A stretch of 64,000 nucleotides of DNA from CAVTPD01 sp963736575 (GTDB taxonomy: Bacteria > Bacteroidota > Bacteroidia > Cytophagales > JAAEPT01). The notes beneath the pieces are model-generated. The model saw only the letters and a list, made by a program, of their open reading frames with translations, was not told the DNA's origin and ran no database searches. The stretch is taken from positions 1,860,001-1,924,000 of the forward strand of contig CAVTPD010000001.1 in the NCBI GenBank assembly GCA_963736575.1. Direction: 5' to 3'. The position numbers and the translations under genes were made by a program. Every line of letters begins with the position of its first letter. Within the stretch, counting starts at the first letter, position 1. This document shows, one piece after another, positions 44,640 to 54,517 of the stretch.

Positions 44640-45451
44640 TGCTTCTCTTCTACCGTATCTCCTTTTCTAGTAAAAAACGCTTCTAATAAACGAAACAATT
44701 CGGGGTGTTTCTGTTGTAATAAATCGGGTCTTTTAAAGAAGTATTCGCTAATAACGGCAAAAAACTCCGCTTCGCTAGTAGCACCATAACCGTCAATATC
44801 TTTTGTTTGCCCTGCTTTAATTTTCTCAATTTCTTGGTGAATTTTTTTAGACCACAATTGCACCCATTTTGAATTTACAAAACCCTCTGGTTCACCGTCA
44901 ACATCACCATCTGCCCCATCAATCAAATGGGTAAACTCATGAATTCCTACATTGTGCTTAGAAGTATGATTTTCGAAACCTTGTATTAAATCTTTTTTGG
45001 ACAAACGTAGTACATCACCCCCAAACGAATCTTTACTTACTTGGCCTAATACGTTGTAATGGTTGGAGTTATCATAAGTAGACTCATGCCTCACTTCATC
45101 GCTATGGATTAAAATGGTACCCAATTTAGGGTAATCCCAGTTTTCGAAATGAAAAGTAGGAATCACAGCGCTGGCTGCCACCATAATAATTAATAGGTCG
45201 TCTACATCCATATCATACCCTTGAATATTGTGGTGTTCCAAAAACACTCTTACTTTATGTTCAAAATCTAATTTTTCAGACGCCGATAGTTTGTGATAAA
45301 ATTCCACATGCTCTTCTAATAATTTTCTCCAATCTGCGGGAAAAACATCATCAGAAGTTAACACCCCTTTTCTTTTCTTACCAGCACCAAATAAATAGGA
45401 AACCAATAACAGAAGCCCAACTACTGCAGATATAAATAATGCTATTTTCAT
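44636..45451 (-). CDS. MtfA-like zinc peptidase
   Basis: 271 residues. N-terminal membrane anchor (ALFISAVVGLLLLVSYLF) and a zincin motif HEFTHLIDGADGD with the glutamate-rich EAEFFAVISEYFF downstream, as in MtfA of E. coli, which controls glucose uptake by binding Mlc. The catalytic HExxH is complete. Stop codons of this gene and the SDR overlap at 44636-44639. Confidence 0.85.
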   Translation of the reverse strand: MKIALFISAVVGLLLLVSYLFGAGKKRKGVLTSDDVFPADWRKLLEEHVEFYHKLSASEKLDFEHKVRVFLEHHNIQGYDMDVDDLLIIMVAASAVIPTFHFENWDYPKLGTILIHSDEVRHESTYDNSNHYNVLGQVSKDSFGGDVLRLSKKDLIQGFENHTSKHNVGIHEFTHLIDGADGDVDGEPEGFVNSKWVQLWSKKIHQEIEKIKAGQTKDIDGYGATSEAEFFAVISEYFFKRPDLLQQKHPELFRLLEAFFTRKGDTVEEKH

Positions 45452-45590
45452 ATAATATAGTAAACGTATAATCTTCTAGTACAATCTCCAAAAGAACGAT
45501 ATAATTCCCTTTCTTCAGAATTAATTGAAATTTATATTAATAAGAACTAATCTAGTACAGAATTGTTCATGTATAAAAAAATAGAGAATT

Positions 45591-46088
45591 ATGCCAACTG
45601 TAACATTTAAATCTACACCTGTTTCTTTAAAAGCAGATCTTCCTGCTAAAAGCTCTGTAGCTCCGGGATTTACCCTAACTAAAACAGATATGTCAGAGGC
45701 ATCGCTATCTGATTATAAAGGAAAAAAAGTTATTTTAAATATATTCCCTAGTATAGATACTGGTGTTTGTGCTCAATCTGTAAGAACATTTAACAAAGAA
45801 CTTTCTGCTTTAGATAATACAGTAGTTTTGTGTATTTCTAAAGACCTACCTTTTGCGCAAGCTCGTTTTTGTGGTGCCGAAGGTTTAGATAAAGTGATTA
45901 TGTTAGCCGATTACAAAACGGATGAATTTGTAAACAATTACGGTATTCTAATTGAAGAAGGACCGCTAAAAGGTTTGTTAGGAAGATCAGTTGTTGTTAT
46001 TAACGAAGAAGGAAAAGTAATTTACACACAGATTGTACCCGAAATAACTACAGAACCCGATTACCACAGTGCATTAGAAGTACTATAA
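45591..46088 (+). CDS. tpx: Thiol peroxidase Tpx
   Basis: 165 residues, normal length. The peroxidatic Cys sits in NIFPSIDTGVCAQSVRTFN and the resolving Cys in QARFCGAEGLD, the atypical 2-Cys Tpx pair. It reduces H2O2 and organic peroxides using thioredoxin and adds to the window's thiol defence genes. It ends about 20 bases before a terminator. Confidence 0.95.
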   Translation: MPTVTFKSTPVSLKADLPAKSSVAPGFTLTKTDMSEASLSDYKGKKVILNIFPSIDTGVCAQSVRTFNKELSALDNTVVLCISKDLPFAQARFCGAEGLDKVIMLADYKTDEFVNNYGILIEEGPLKGLLGRSVVVINEEGKVIYTQIVPEITTEPDYHSALEVL

Positions 46089-46109
46089 GTTAGTATTTAC
46101 TCTTAATAT

Positions 46110-46132
46110 AAAGGGAGTATAATGCTCCCTTT
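46110..46132 (+). terminator. Terminator after tpx
   Basis: Arms 46110-46117 (AAAGGGAG) and 46125-46132 (CTCCCTTT) with a 7-base loop and a T/A-rich tail. Confidence 0.65.
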
Positions 46133-46166
46133 ATTATTTAATTATTTTTTTATTCTGAAAAGAAAA

Positions 46167-46475
46167 TCAGGCCTCTTCCGCTTCTTCCCTGAAGATTTTG
46201 AATTCAGCTATAAACGTTCCAAAAGGAACCAATGAAGCCAAAAAAACTAATAACGTCGTTTTAAAAGACCATTTAAATTCCAACATCACCGGAATTATAC
46301 TAGCCACATACAATACAAAAAGCACGCCGTGTGCCATTCCAATTTCTTGCGTTGCTTCTGGCATATCACCATAATATTTTAATGGCATGGCAATAAACAC
46401 CAAAAACAAATAAGACAGCCCTTCCAGAAATCCTACAATTCTAAGACGGCCTAAGTTAGAGTACAGCATGTTCAT
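46167..46475 (-). CDS. DUF3817 membrane protein
   Basis: 102 residues with three hydrophobic segments (LEGLSYLFLVFIAMPL, HGVLFVLYVASIIPVML and TLLVFLASLVPFGTFI) and the family signature GFLEGLSYL. DUF3817 proteins are small inner-membrane proteins of unknown role, often alone. No near partner is evident. Confidence 0.85.
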   Translation of the reverse strand: MNMLYSNLGRLRIVGFLEGLSYLFLVFIAMPLKYYGDMPEATQEIGMAHGVLFVLYVASIIPVMLEFKWSFKTTLLVFLASLVPFGTFIAEFKIFREEAEEA

Positions 46476-46693
46476 GACTACAAATTACGTTAATCGTTAA
46501 AATTAAACCAACAATGCTAATACTTGATTGTGGAAAGTTTTTTAATCGAGTAATAAGCCCCTGTTAACCACAGCAATAAAGAAGTTGAACGATAGAAGCA
46601 CGAAGCTAGACTCTACCAAACAATAGTATTACTTGTAATTTATCAGTTTAAACACTAACTTTAAGATTGTATAACTGCGAAAATACTATTACC

Positions 46694-49600
46694 ATGATAA
46701 AACAATTCATTTGGAGGGCTGCATTTGCAGTTTTTTCAATTCTAATCATAAGCGCGTCTGTTAATGCTCAAACGCCAGTAGAAATCAACGGTAAACTTAA
46801 ATTGGTGGGTAATCAATTAAGTTCAGAGTGTGGTAAACCTGTACAATTAAGAGGTATGAGTACACACGGACCTCAATGGTTTCCTGAATGTTACCAAGGC
46901 GATTATTTAGACGCATTAGTAGATGACTGGAATACAGACATCTTCCGTATTGCCATGTACGTTGAGAAAGACGGCTATTTATCTAATCCATCTTATTGGA
47001 AAGGTTGGATAGACAACGTTGTAGATGAGTGTGGTAGAAAAGGGATCTATTGCCTTATTGACTGGCATATCTTAAGCGATAATGACCCACACAAACATAA
47101 AACTGAAGCCATTGCCTTTTGGGATTATATGTCCAAAAAGCATGCTGGCAAAGACCATGTTATCTATGAGATCTGTAACGAGCCTAATGGTGGCGGTGTA
47201 GACTGGCCTAGAATTAAAAGCTATGCAGATGAAGTTATTCCTGTAATTAGAGCAAACGACCCTGAAACTATTATTGTAGTAGGTACGCCAAGTTGGTCGG
47301 GTAACCCATGGGATGTAGTTGGTAATGAAATTGACGATGAAAACACCATGTACACCTTCCACTTTTATGCGGGTTCACATAGTTCAAAAAAAGGACCGTT
47401 AAAAACAGCCTTAGGTCAAATACCAATTTTCGCTACTGAATGGGGTACGAGTGATGCTTCAGGTAATGCTAATTTCAGTCCGGAAGAAACCTTAAGATTT
47501 ATGGACATCTTTAACGGTGATAATGACGGCGGACAGATTGTGAGCTGGTGTAACTGGAGTTTTGCAGATAAAGACGAAACTTCTGCGGCACTTTCACCAG
47601 GAGCTTGTGGTTCTGGTCAATGGAACAACACATCACAATCGGGTACATTAATCAAAGATATTCTATCTACCCAACCTAATCCTTACCAAAACTGTTCTCC
47701 GGAACCAGATATTTTTAGCGACCCGTCCGATGTAGTATTAAATGAAGGCGAAAGTGCTACGTTTAGAATTTCAGCAGGTGGTGATAACCTTCAATACCAA
47801 TGGAAAAAAAACGGTGTTGATATTCCAAATACCAACAGCGCTACCTATACAATTGATAATGTTTCTCTATCAGATGTTGCAGAATATTCTGTTACCATAT
47901 CTAACAATTATGGTTCATTAACTAGTAAAACTGCAAAATTAGTTATTCTAGCAGACGGACCTTTCTTTGGTTCCCCCCTAAAAGTACCTGCTTTAGTTGA
48001 AGCAGAAAACTATGACGTTGGTGCTAATGGAAGTGCTTATTCTGACAACAGCGCCGGAAATGAGGGAAATAATTATAGAGAAGATGATGTTGATATTGAA
48101 GCAAAAGCAACAGGATATTCCATTGGTTATACCGAAGCTGATGAATATTTAAACTATGGTATTGAAGTAGTTGCAAATGGTGCTTATGATTTCACATTTA
48201 ACACAGGTTCAGCTAATGATGGGAAATCTTTTCATATAGAAATAGATGGAAACGATGTGACGGGAAGTATTTCGGTACCCAATACAGGAAGCTGGACAGC
48301 TTTTCAGGAAGTAACAATTGCTAATATTCCCTTAACAGCTGGCATTAAAGAAATGCGACTAGTTGCAGAAACGGACGGTTTTAACATTGACTATATTAAC
48401 ATTACAGGCGATGTTGTTTTAGAAGACGACTGTAACGGTGTTGCTGGTGGTTCAGCTTCAATTGATGATTGTAATGTCTGTTCTGGTGGTGACACAGGAA
48501 TTGAACCTAATTCTAGCTGTGCCGACTGTAATGGTGTTGCCAATGGTGATGCGGAAATGGACAACTGTGGCGTTTGCGCTGGTGGAAACACTAATATAGA
48601 GCCAAATTCAACTTGTACCGATTGTAATGGTGTAGTGAACGGTGATGCCGAATTAGACGATTGTAATGTTTGTGCAGGTGGCAATACAGGAATCACCCCT
48701 AACGAATCTTGTACAGATTGCAATGGTGTTGTAAATGGTGATGCCGAAATTGATGAATGTGGAATTTGCGCTGGTGGAAACACAGGTATTGTTGCGGGCT
48801 CTTCTTGTGAGGCACCCGTAATTACAACACAACCAATTGGTGCTACACTAGAGGCTGGTGATGATCATACTTTATCAGTATCGGGTACAAGTAATGGAAG
48901 TACAATATCTTACCAATGGTTTAAAGGTGGTAGAGCAATTGAGGGGGAAACTTCTTCTACCCTATCTATAACTAATGCTAATGCTTCTGATGCCGGAACG
49001 TATTATGTAAAAGTAACAGATGAAAACGGTTCCTCTACTAGCGATTACGTAGATGTTCAAGTATTAATTCAATCCCCTTACTTAGGATCTCCTATTGTAA
49101 TACCAGGAACAATTGAAGCAGAAGATTTTGATGCTGGTGGTACTGGCTTAGCTTATGAAGACGATAATGCCATTAACGAAGGTAACTCTTACAGAAACGA
49201 AGGTGTTGATGTGGAAGAAACTGGAGATACAGAAGATGTTGGCGGTTACAATATCGGTTGGACAGTACAAGGTGAATGGATTGAATATACTGTTGATATA
49301 AAAGAAAATGGTTATTATGATTTTGCTTTCCGTGTAGCTTCTGAAACTGGAGGTGGTGCTTTTAGCATTTCTATAGATGGCAACGAAGTAATTGCAAATG
49401 TAGATGTTGAAACTACTGGAGGATGGCAAGACTATGTTACCATTAACACAACAGAAGTTAACCTACCAGCAGGTGAAGCTATTTTAAGATTAACAGTTAC
49501 TGCCAATAACTTCAACTTAAATAAAATGGTAGTGACTAAATCTACCAATATAGACTGTAACGGTGATCTTAATGGTACTGCTAGTTTAGACGAATGCGGA

Positions 49601-50320
49601 ATCTGTTCTGGTGGAAACACAGGTATAATTGCTAATCAGGATTCTGATAACGATGGCGTATTAGACTGTGATGATATATGCGATGGTGACGACAATGCAG
49701 ATTTAGACAAAGATAAAATACCAGATTCTTGTGATGATGACATTGATGGTGACGGCATAAATAACGAAGACGATTGTGACCCGTTAGATAAAACAATTTA
49801 CAATACTACTAGATGGTATGCAGATACAGACGGTGATGGTTTTGGAGACGCTAACAATTTTAGAGATGCTTGTCTTCAACCTGAAGGTTATGTAGAAAAC
49901 GCACAAGATTTATGTGCTAATGACGCTAACAAAACAAAACCCGGTGATTGTGGTTGCGGTCTAGAAGAAGGAACTTGTACCGATTGTAATGGTGACTTAA
50001 ATGGTACTGCCGAATACGATGCTTGTGAAGTTTGTGCTGGTGGTGAAACAGGCGTTATCCCTACGGATGACCCAGACCTATGTTCTCCTGTTCTATCTAC
50101 AAATGAAGAATTATTCGGAAATGGATTAGCCGTATACCCTAACCCTACAGAAGGCAATTTAATTATTGATAATCTGGAGGGGCAAAATTGGGTTATCTAT
50201 TCTTCTACAGGGGTACTTGTACAAGAAGGGAAATCCTCTGAAGTTGATTTAAGCAACCAAGATGCCGGTATCTATTTATTACAAATTGAAGATGCTGTAT
50301 TTAAGGTTATCAAGAAATAA
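46694..50320 (+). CDS. Modular secreted GH5 cellulase with CBM6-like, Ig-like and Cys-rich repeats, T9SS sorting domain
   Basis: 1,208 residues from ATG 46694; a signal peptide ends at about 26 (VNAQ). GH5 catalytic domain about 27-320, with acid/base Glu163 (CNEP) and nucleophile Glu249 (ATEWGT). Then an Ig-like domain, a CBM6-like carbohydrate-binding domain (VEAENYDVGANG, NIDYINITG), four 32-residue Cys-rich repeats (DCNGVxNGDAExDxCxxC), a second Ig-like and a second CBM6-like domain, a further Cys-rich unit, thrombospondin-type-3 Ca2+ loops (DSDNDGVLDCDDIC) and a C-terminal T9SS type A domain (LAVYPNPTEGNLII). It should be an extracellular beta-1,4-glucanase. A strong terminator follows. 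Confidence 0.92.
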   Translation: MIKQFIWRAAFAVFSILIISASVNAQTPVEINGKLKLVGNQLSSECGKPVQLRGMSTHGPQWFPECYQGDYLDALVDDWNTDIFRIAMYVEKDGYLSNPSYWKGWIDNVVDECGRKGIYCLIDWHILSDNDPHKHKTEAIAFWDYMSKKHAGKDHVIYEICNEPNGGGVDWPRIKSYADEVIPVIRANDPETIIVVGTPSWSGNPWDVVGNEIDDENTMYTFHFYAGSHSSKKGPLKTALGQIPIFATEWGTSDASGNANFSPEETLRFMDIFNGDNDGGQIVSWCNWSFADKDETSAALSPGACGSGQWNNTSQSGTLIKDILSTQPNPYQNCSPEPDIFSDPSDVVLNEGESATFRISAGGDNLQYQWKKNGVDIPNTNSATYTIDNVSLSDVAEYSVTISNNYGSLTSKTAKLVILADGPFFGSPLKVPALVEAENYDVGANGSAYSDNSAGNEGNNYREDDVDIEAKATGYSIGYTEADEYLNYGIEVVANGAYDFTFNTGSANDGKSFHIEIDGNDVTGSISVPNTGSWTAFQEVTIANIPLTAGIKEMRLVAETDGFNIDYINITGDVVLEDDCNGVAGGSASIDDCNVCSGGDTGIEPNSSCADCNGVANGDAEMDNCGVCAGGNTNIEPNSTCTDCNGVVNGDAELDDCNVCAGGNTGITPNESCTDCNGVVNGDAEIDECGICAGGNTGIVAGSSCEAPVITTQPIGATLEAGDDHTLSVSGTSNGSTISYQWFKGGRAIEGETSSTLSITNANASDAGTYYVKVTDENGSSTSDYVDVQVLIQSPYLGSPIVIPGTIEAEDFDAGGTGLAYEDDNAINEGNSYRNEGVDVEETGDTEDVGGYNIGWTVQGEWIEYTVDIKENGYYDFAFRVASETGGGAFSISIDGNEVIANVDVETTGGWQDYVTINTTEVNLPAGEAILRLTVTANNFNLNKMVVTKSTNIDCNGDLNGTASLDECGICSGGNTGIIANQDSDNDGVLDCDDICDGDDNADLDKDKIPDSCDDDIDGDGINNEDDCDPLDKTIYNTTRWYADTDGDGFGDANNFRDACLQPEGYVENAQDLCANDANKTKPGDCGCGLEEGTCTDCNGDLNGTAEYDACEVCAGGETGVIPTDDPDLCSPVLSTNEELFGNGLAVYPNPTEGNLIIDNLEGQNWVIYSSTGVLVQEGKSSEVDLSNQDAGIYLLQIEDAVFKVIKK
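48428..48811 (+). repeat. Four tandem 96-bp coding repeats in the GH5 gene
   Basis: Units start at 48428, 48524, 48620 and 48716, each 32 codons beginning DCNG and ending in a Ser/Glu/Cys segment. Spacing is exactly 96 bases. They are coding, not CRISPR-like. Confidence 0.9.
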
Positions 50321-50347
50321 ATAAGCGATATACACTTTAACTCAAAA

Positions 50348-50379
50348 GGGCTTAGATTTTAAATCTAAGCCCTTTTTTT
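50348..50379 (+). terminator. Intrinsic terminator after GH5 gene
   Basis: Arms 50348-50358 (GGGCTTAGATT) and 50362-50372 (AATCTAAGCCC) with a 3-base loop and seven T residues. The following stretch to 50619 holds no gene that I can support; it includes a weak inverted repeat (ATGCTAC with GTAGCAT). Confidence 0.9.
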
Positions 50380-50619
50380 ATAACATTATCTTATTTTTGT
50401 ATTTAGCCCTAGACTTAAGAAAACAATTCTTAATAATCGCAGCGTTTCCCGTTAATGTTTAAGTGATTAAATGCTACTACTCTCCCTTTGCTAAGGAAAA
50501 TAATGTAGCATAGTAAACGGAACTTTTTAACGTATTGCTTACTTGAAAATTCTTTACTAGATTAATTACAGAGGATAAAAATGCACCATAATACAATTAA
50601 GTATTCACAAAAAAAAAGC

Positions 50620-51211
50620 TTATTTTCTCTTTAAAAATTGAAGTGTAAATAAGGTTCTATGAATGATTACTTTTTGCAATTGACCTTCTTTATAAAAATA
50701 TTCATTGACTTTATTATCGGGTAAATTAAGTTTATAATGCCCCTCACCTATTGTTTCTAGAGTAGCTAGATTTTGATGTGTTTCAGAATATACTTTTTTA
50801 ATTCCCTTTGGTTCATTATAATAAAACATACAGGTTGTGTAGGTAATAGAAGATATTCCAAGCTTTTTATTGTCTTCTTCCGTATGTTCACAAAAATACT
50901 CGCCATCTCTTTTTTGAGTAGTACAGATACTTTCTAACTTACCATCTTTTGATATTTCAGACTTAGAATAAAAAAACTCTTTACCCACAAAAGAAGCAAA
51001 CAACTTAGTAGTACGCTGGTAATTAATTAAAAATGAACGGTAATCTACTTCCGAAATAATATCTATATCAGTTTTAGTACCTTCAACTTTCTTAGTCACA
51101 TAAAATATGACCAATATTTTTATCGTTATAGATTATATCGTACTCAAGACGTCCTTTTTCAGTCTGAGTAAAAGAAAGGAAGAAAATTATAAAAGGTAAA
51201 CAATCAGTACT
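50620..51211 (-). pseudogene. DUF6134-like secreted protein, frameshifted
   Basis: The main frame (50620-51114, 164 codons) lacks a start and signal peptide. It matches DUF6134 in motifs such as DGKLESICTTQK, CMFYYNEPKGIKKVYSE and LEGHYKLNLPDNKVN-like GEGHYKLNLPDNKVNEYFY. The missing N-terminus, a hydrophobic IIFFLSFTQ and LEYDIIYNDKNIGHI, lies upstream in another frame (51193 down to 51104). One extra T in a TTTT run at 51102-51105 explains the shift. No in-frame ATG remains upstream, so it seems decayed, unless sequence errors account for it. Confidence 0.7.
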
Positions 51212-51337
51212 TCATCACTCTCGAAAATAACAATTTTCTGTATAGTTAGACGAAAACAGAACCAAAAAAAGAGTTGCGATAGAGAATTTTATTTCATGTA
51301 AATTTGTTTATGCTTTAACAAAAGCTGTTTCAAGAAG

Positions 51338-52387
51338 ATGAAAATATATCAATGCCACAATTGCAACAACCAATTGTATTTCGAAAATAATGTTTGCTTA
51401 AGTTGTGGTTCATTCTTAGGATTTAGTCCAAGCGATTTAACAATACTTTCTGTTTATAAAAATGAAGACCAAAGTCTTTATGATATAGCCAATTCCAATC
51501 ATAAATATGTTTATTGCGCTAATGCTAAGCACCATGCTTGTAATTGGTTAATTGAAAAAGATAATGGGGAGACTTTTTGTAAAGCCTGTCAATTAAATGA
51601 AACCATTCCCGATTTAGCTTCCCCAGTAAATAAAAATAGATGGCGACGTATTGAAAAAGCAAAACACCGCTTAGTTTATTCTTTATTAAGAATGGGACTT
51701 CGTGTTGTAAGTAAAGATATAGATCCAGAAAATGGCCTAGCTTTTCATTTTAAAGAAACCATAGGGGAAGAAAAAATAATGACTGGCCATTATAATGGTG
51801 ACATTACTATAAATATTGAAGAAGCAGACGAAGTTAAACGTACCAAAAACAAAAAGAATCTAGGTGAACGTTACCGTACATTATTAGGGCATTTCAGACA
51901 TGAAGTAGGTCATTATTATTGGGATCAATTAATTAAAGACGGTCCCTTTATTGAGGAATTTAGAACACTTTTTGGTGATGACAGAGAAGATTATGCCGAA
52001 GCCTTAAAAAAATATTATGCCACAGATTCGGGCAACTGGACTCAAAACTATATTAGTATGTACGCCTCTTCTCATCCTTGGGAAGATTGGGCAGAAACTT
52101 GGGCACATTATTTACACTTAACCGATACCCTTGAAACTGCTTCTGCTTTTGGTTTAGGTTTACATGTAAACAAAACGAACGCATGGCAAGATGCTCAAAA
52201 TTACATGAATATTAACCCCTATTTAATTGAAGATTTTAATGTAATTATAGACCGTTGGATTGAACTTACTTTTGCATTTAATAGTGTAAATCGTAGTATG
52301 GGCCACCAAGATTTCTATCCGTTTGTGATTTCTGAAAATGTTAAGAAAAAATTGGCGTTTGTACACAAAATTATTTTAAACCGCTAA
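51338..52387 (+). CDS. Zinc-binding metallopeptidase with N-terminal zinc ribbon
   Basis: 349 residues. The N-terminus has two Cys pairs (CHNC, CLSC) forming a zinc ribbon, followed by a second Cys cluster (about 60-85). The peptidase part carries GHFRHEVGHYYWD, a complete HExxH-type metal site, and a late WAETWAHYLHLTDTL region. This is the layout I recall for the putative zinc-binding metallopeptidase family (Peptidase_Mx). It is cytoplasmic, without signal peptide, and substrates are unknown. Confidence 0.85.
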   Translation: MKIYQCHNCNNQLYFENNVCLSCGSFLGFSPSDLTILSVYKNEDQSLYDIANSNHKYVYCANAKHHACNWLIEKDNGETFCKACQLNETIPDLASPVNKNRWRRIEKAKHRLVYSLLRMGLRVVSKDIDPENGLAFHFKETIGEEKIMTGHYNGDITINIEEADEVKRTKNKKNLGERYRTLLGHFRHEVGHYYWDQLIKDGPFIEEFRTLFGDDREDYAEALKKYYATDSGNWTQNYISMYASSHPWEDWAETWAHYLHLTDTLETASAFGLGLHVNKTNAWQDAQNYMNINPYLIEDFNVIIDRWIELTFAFNSVNRSMGHQDFYPFVISENVKKKLAFVHKIILNR

Positions 52388-52471
52388 AGCTATATAAAAT
52401 AGTTTCTGTAGCAATTTGCGGTTTAATTTGATTAAAGCGTAACTTCGCATTTCAATAAGAACACAAAAAGT

Positions 52472-53302
52472 ATGCGTTTAGGAGAATTTAACGAACTAGA
52501 AATTTTAAGAGACACATCTGTAGGTTTATACCTTGGTGATGAAGAAGGAAACGACGTTTTACTCCCGAACAAATACGTACCTGAAACCTTTGAGATTGGC
52601 GACAAATTAAATGTTTTCATCTATTTAGACAGTGAAGACAGACCGGTTGCAACCGATATTGTTCCTAAAATACAATTGCACTCTTTTGCTTACCTAAATG
52701 TAAAAATGGTAGATAAGATTGGTGCTTTTTTAGATTGGGGATTAGAAAAAGACCTTTTTGTTCCTTTTCGGGAGCAAATGGTAACCATGCAAGAAGGCAG
52801 AAACTATATGGTTTATCTTTTTATAGATGAAAAAACCGACCGTTTAATTGCTTCAGCCAAGCTTGAGAAATACCTAGACAACGATAATATTACTGTTGAA
52901 GAAAAAGAAGAAGTTCAAATTCAGGTTTGGAAACAAACCGACTTAGGTTACAACGTAATTATAAACAATAAGCACAAAGGATTAATCTACAACAACGAAG
53001 TATTTTCTCCACTTGCCAACGGATACATCCGTAACGCTTATATAGAAAAAATACGTGAAGATGGTAAAATAGATGTTCGTTTAGAGAAATCTGGAGTGGA
53101 AGGCATTGAACCCAACGCCATGAAAATTCTTAAAGAACTAAACCGTAACAACCATTTTTTACCCTTAAACGATAAAAGTTCTCCCGAAGAAATCACAGCT
53201 ATTTTACACATGAGTAAAAAGATATTCAAAAAAGCAGTGGGCTCTTTGTACAGACAACGCATTATCACCATTGAAAACGATGGTATACGCTTAGTTGACT
53301 AA
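52472..53302 (+). CDS. S1-type RNA-binding protein CvfB/YitL-like
   Basis: 276 residues with several OB/S1-like modules: the first, MRLGEFNELEILRDTSVGLYLGDEEG, an S1-like KMVDKIGAFLDWGLEKDLFVPFREQ near residue 85, and a third with GLIYNNEVFSPLANGYIRNAYIEKIREDGKIDVRLE. A winged-helix end (AILHMSKKIFKKAVGSLYRQRIITI) completes the CvfB plan. CvfB influences virulence-gene expression in staphylococci; its role here is unknown. It converges with the OsmC fusion, overlapping by 12 bases. Confidence 0.85.
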   Translation: MRLGEFNELEILRDTSVGLYLGDEEGNDVLLPNKYVPETFEIGDKLNVFIYLDSEDRPVATDIVPKIQLHSFAYLNVKMVDKIGAFLDWGLEKDLFVPFREQMVTMQEGRNYMVYLFIDEKTDRLIASAKLEKYLDNDNITVEEKEEVQIQVWKQTDLGYNVIINNKHKGLIYNNEVFSPLANGYIRNAYIEKIREDGKIDVRLEKSGVEGIEPNAMKILKELNRNNHFLPLNDKSSPEEITAILHMSKKIFKKAVGSLYRQRIITIENDGIRLVD

Positions 53303-54517
53303 GTCTTTTAGACGTGTATTTATTTCTATGTCTTCTTGTAAAGTTCTGTGAACGGGGCATTTATCGGCTATTTCCAAAAGTTTGGTTTTCTGTTGATCGG
53401 TTAAATTCCCGTTTACCTCAATAATACGCTCAAATACATCAATTTTACTGCTTGGCTTTTCACAGGTCGTGGAATCTTCTATATGCTTTTTATTGTGATT
53501 TATATGAACAAAAACTTCTTCTAAATCCCATTTTTTCCGTTCTGCATACATCCTTAAAGTCATAGCCGTACACGTACCCAAAGCAGAAGATAATAACTGA
53601 TACGGAGAAGGTCCTAAATCTAAACCACCCACATCTTCTGGTTCGTCTGCAATAAAGTGATGTTTACCCGTTTTTACTTGGGTAGTAAATTTGCTTTCCG
53701 CATTACCCAATCGTACAACCGTTTCATATTCAGACTTTAATTCATTTTCTTCCGGAATAAGAACATAACGTTCTGCCCATGAAGAAATGATTTTAGCCAA
53801 ATACAAGGCATCTTCTTTGGAAGAAAGCATGTGGTCTGCCCCATCTAAAGAAACAAAGCTTTTAGGATGGTGCAAGGCCATAAAAAGTTCTCCGGCATTT
53901 TCTATACCCACAATTTCATCTTGTGGTGAATGGGCAATTAAAACCGCCTTCCTGAGGCTTTTAAGGTGTTTAATTAAATTCTGGTTGGCTATATCTTCAA
54001 TAAATTCTTTTTTAATTTTGAAGGATCTCCCACCTATTTCTACATTGGCAATCCCCGCTTCTTTTATTTCTTTTAAGTTGATTCTAAACAAATTAGAAAC
54101 ATGTTCGGGATCTGAAGGAGAACCAATAGTTGCCACCGCTTTTACTTCTGGTAGCTGGGTTGAAGCTAATAAAACAGCTGTACCACCTAAAGAATGTCCT
54201 AATAATAAACTGGGCGCGTGGTATTCTTTTTTTAAGAATTCGGCAGCGGCCACAATGTCTTGCACATTAGAAGAGAAATCAGAATTTTCAAAAGTGCCTT
54301 CACTTTTACCTAAACCCGTAAAATCGAAGCTGAGAACCGCAAAACCAGCATCGGTTAAAGCTGCTGAAATCCTTTTAACAGTATTAAAATTCTTATTACA
54401 CGTAAAGCAATGCGCAAAAACCACAAAATTGTGGGGTTCTTTTACGGCCGGAAATACAATTTCTGCTGAAAGCTGAAAACCATTACTGTTTTTGAAAAAT
54501 ACATCTTTCTTTTTCAT
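53291..54517 (-). CDS. Alpha/beta-hydrolase fused to OsmC-type peroxidase
   Basis: 408 residues, two domains. The hydrolase (about 1-250) has nucleophile elbow GHSLGG (Ser109) with Asp200 and His229 as the rest of the triad. The OsmC domain (about 255-408) keeps both redox Cys residues: Cys316 in ALGTCTAM and Cys387 in CPVHRTL. OsmC proteins reduce organic hydroperoxides with dithiols; the hydrolase may release substrate from esters. Last gene of the egtB-egtD operon, overlapping the flavin-reductase gene by 4 bases (ATGA). Fusion of these two domains is known in other bacteria. Confidence 0.88.
   Translation of the reverse strand: MKKKDVFFKNSNGFQLSAEIVFPAVKEPHNFVVFAHCFTCNKNFNTVKRISAALTDAGFAVLSFDFTGLGKSEGTFENSDFSSNVQDIVAAAEFLKKEYHAPSLLLGHSLGGTAVLLASTQLPEVKAVATIGSPSDPEHVSNLFRINLKEIKEAGIANVEIGGRSFKIKKEFIEDIANQNLIKHLKSLRKAVLIAHSPQDEIVGIENAGELFMALHHPKSFVSLDGADHMLSSKEDALYLAKIISSWAERYVLIPEENELKSEYETVVRLGNAESKFTTQVKTGKHHFIADEPEDVGGLDLGPSPYQLLSSALGTCTAMTLRMYAERKKWDLEEVFVHINHNKKHIEDSTTCEKPSSKIDVFERIIEVNGNLTDQQKTKLLEIADKCPVHRTLQEDIEINTRLKDLVN

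Noticed and set aside
48391..48783. Long minus-strand frame inside the GH5 gene
   Set aside because: Proline/Ser-rich translation mirrors the Cys-rich repeats on the other strand; no start context, and the plus frame has clear domain homology.
48428..48811. Regular 96-base repeats that at first look like a CRISPR array
   Set aside because: They are in-frame coding repeats of the GH5 protein with Cys-rich units, no spacers, and no cas genes nearby.
50380..50619. Inverted repeat ATGCTAC/GTAGCAT in the gap after the GH5 terminator
   Set aside because: Short, weak, and not linked to any gene end; likely chance.
53787..54476. 229-residue plus-strand frame opposite the hydrolase-OsmC gene
   Set aside because: No motif, and the minus-strand gene has complete catalytic residues in both domains.
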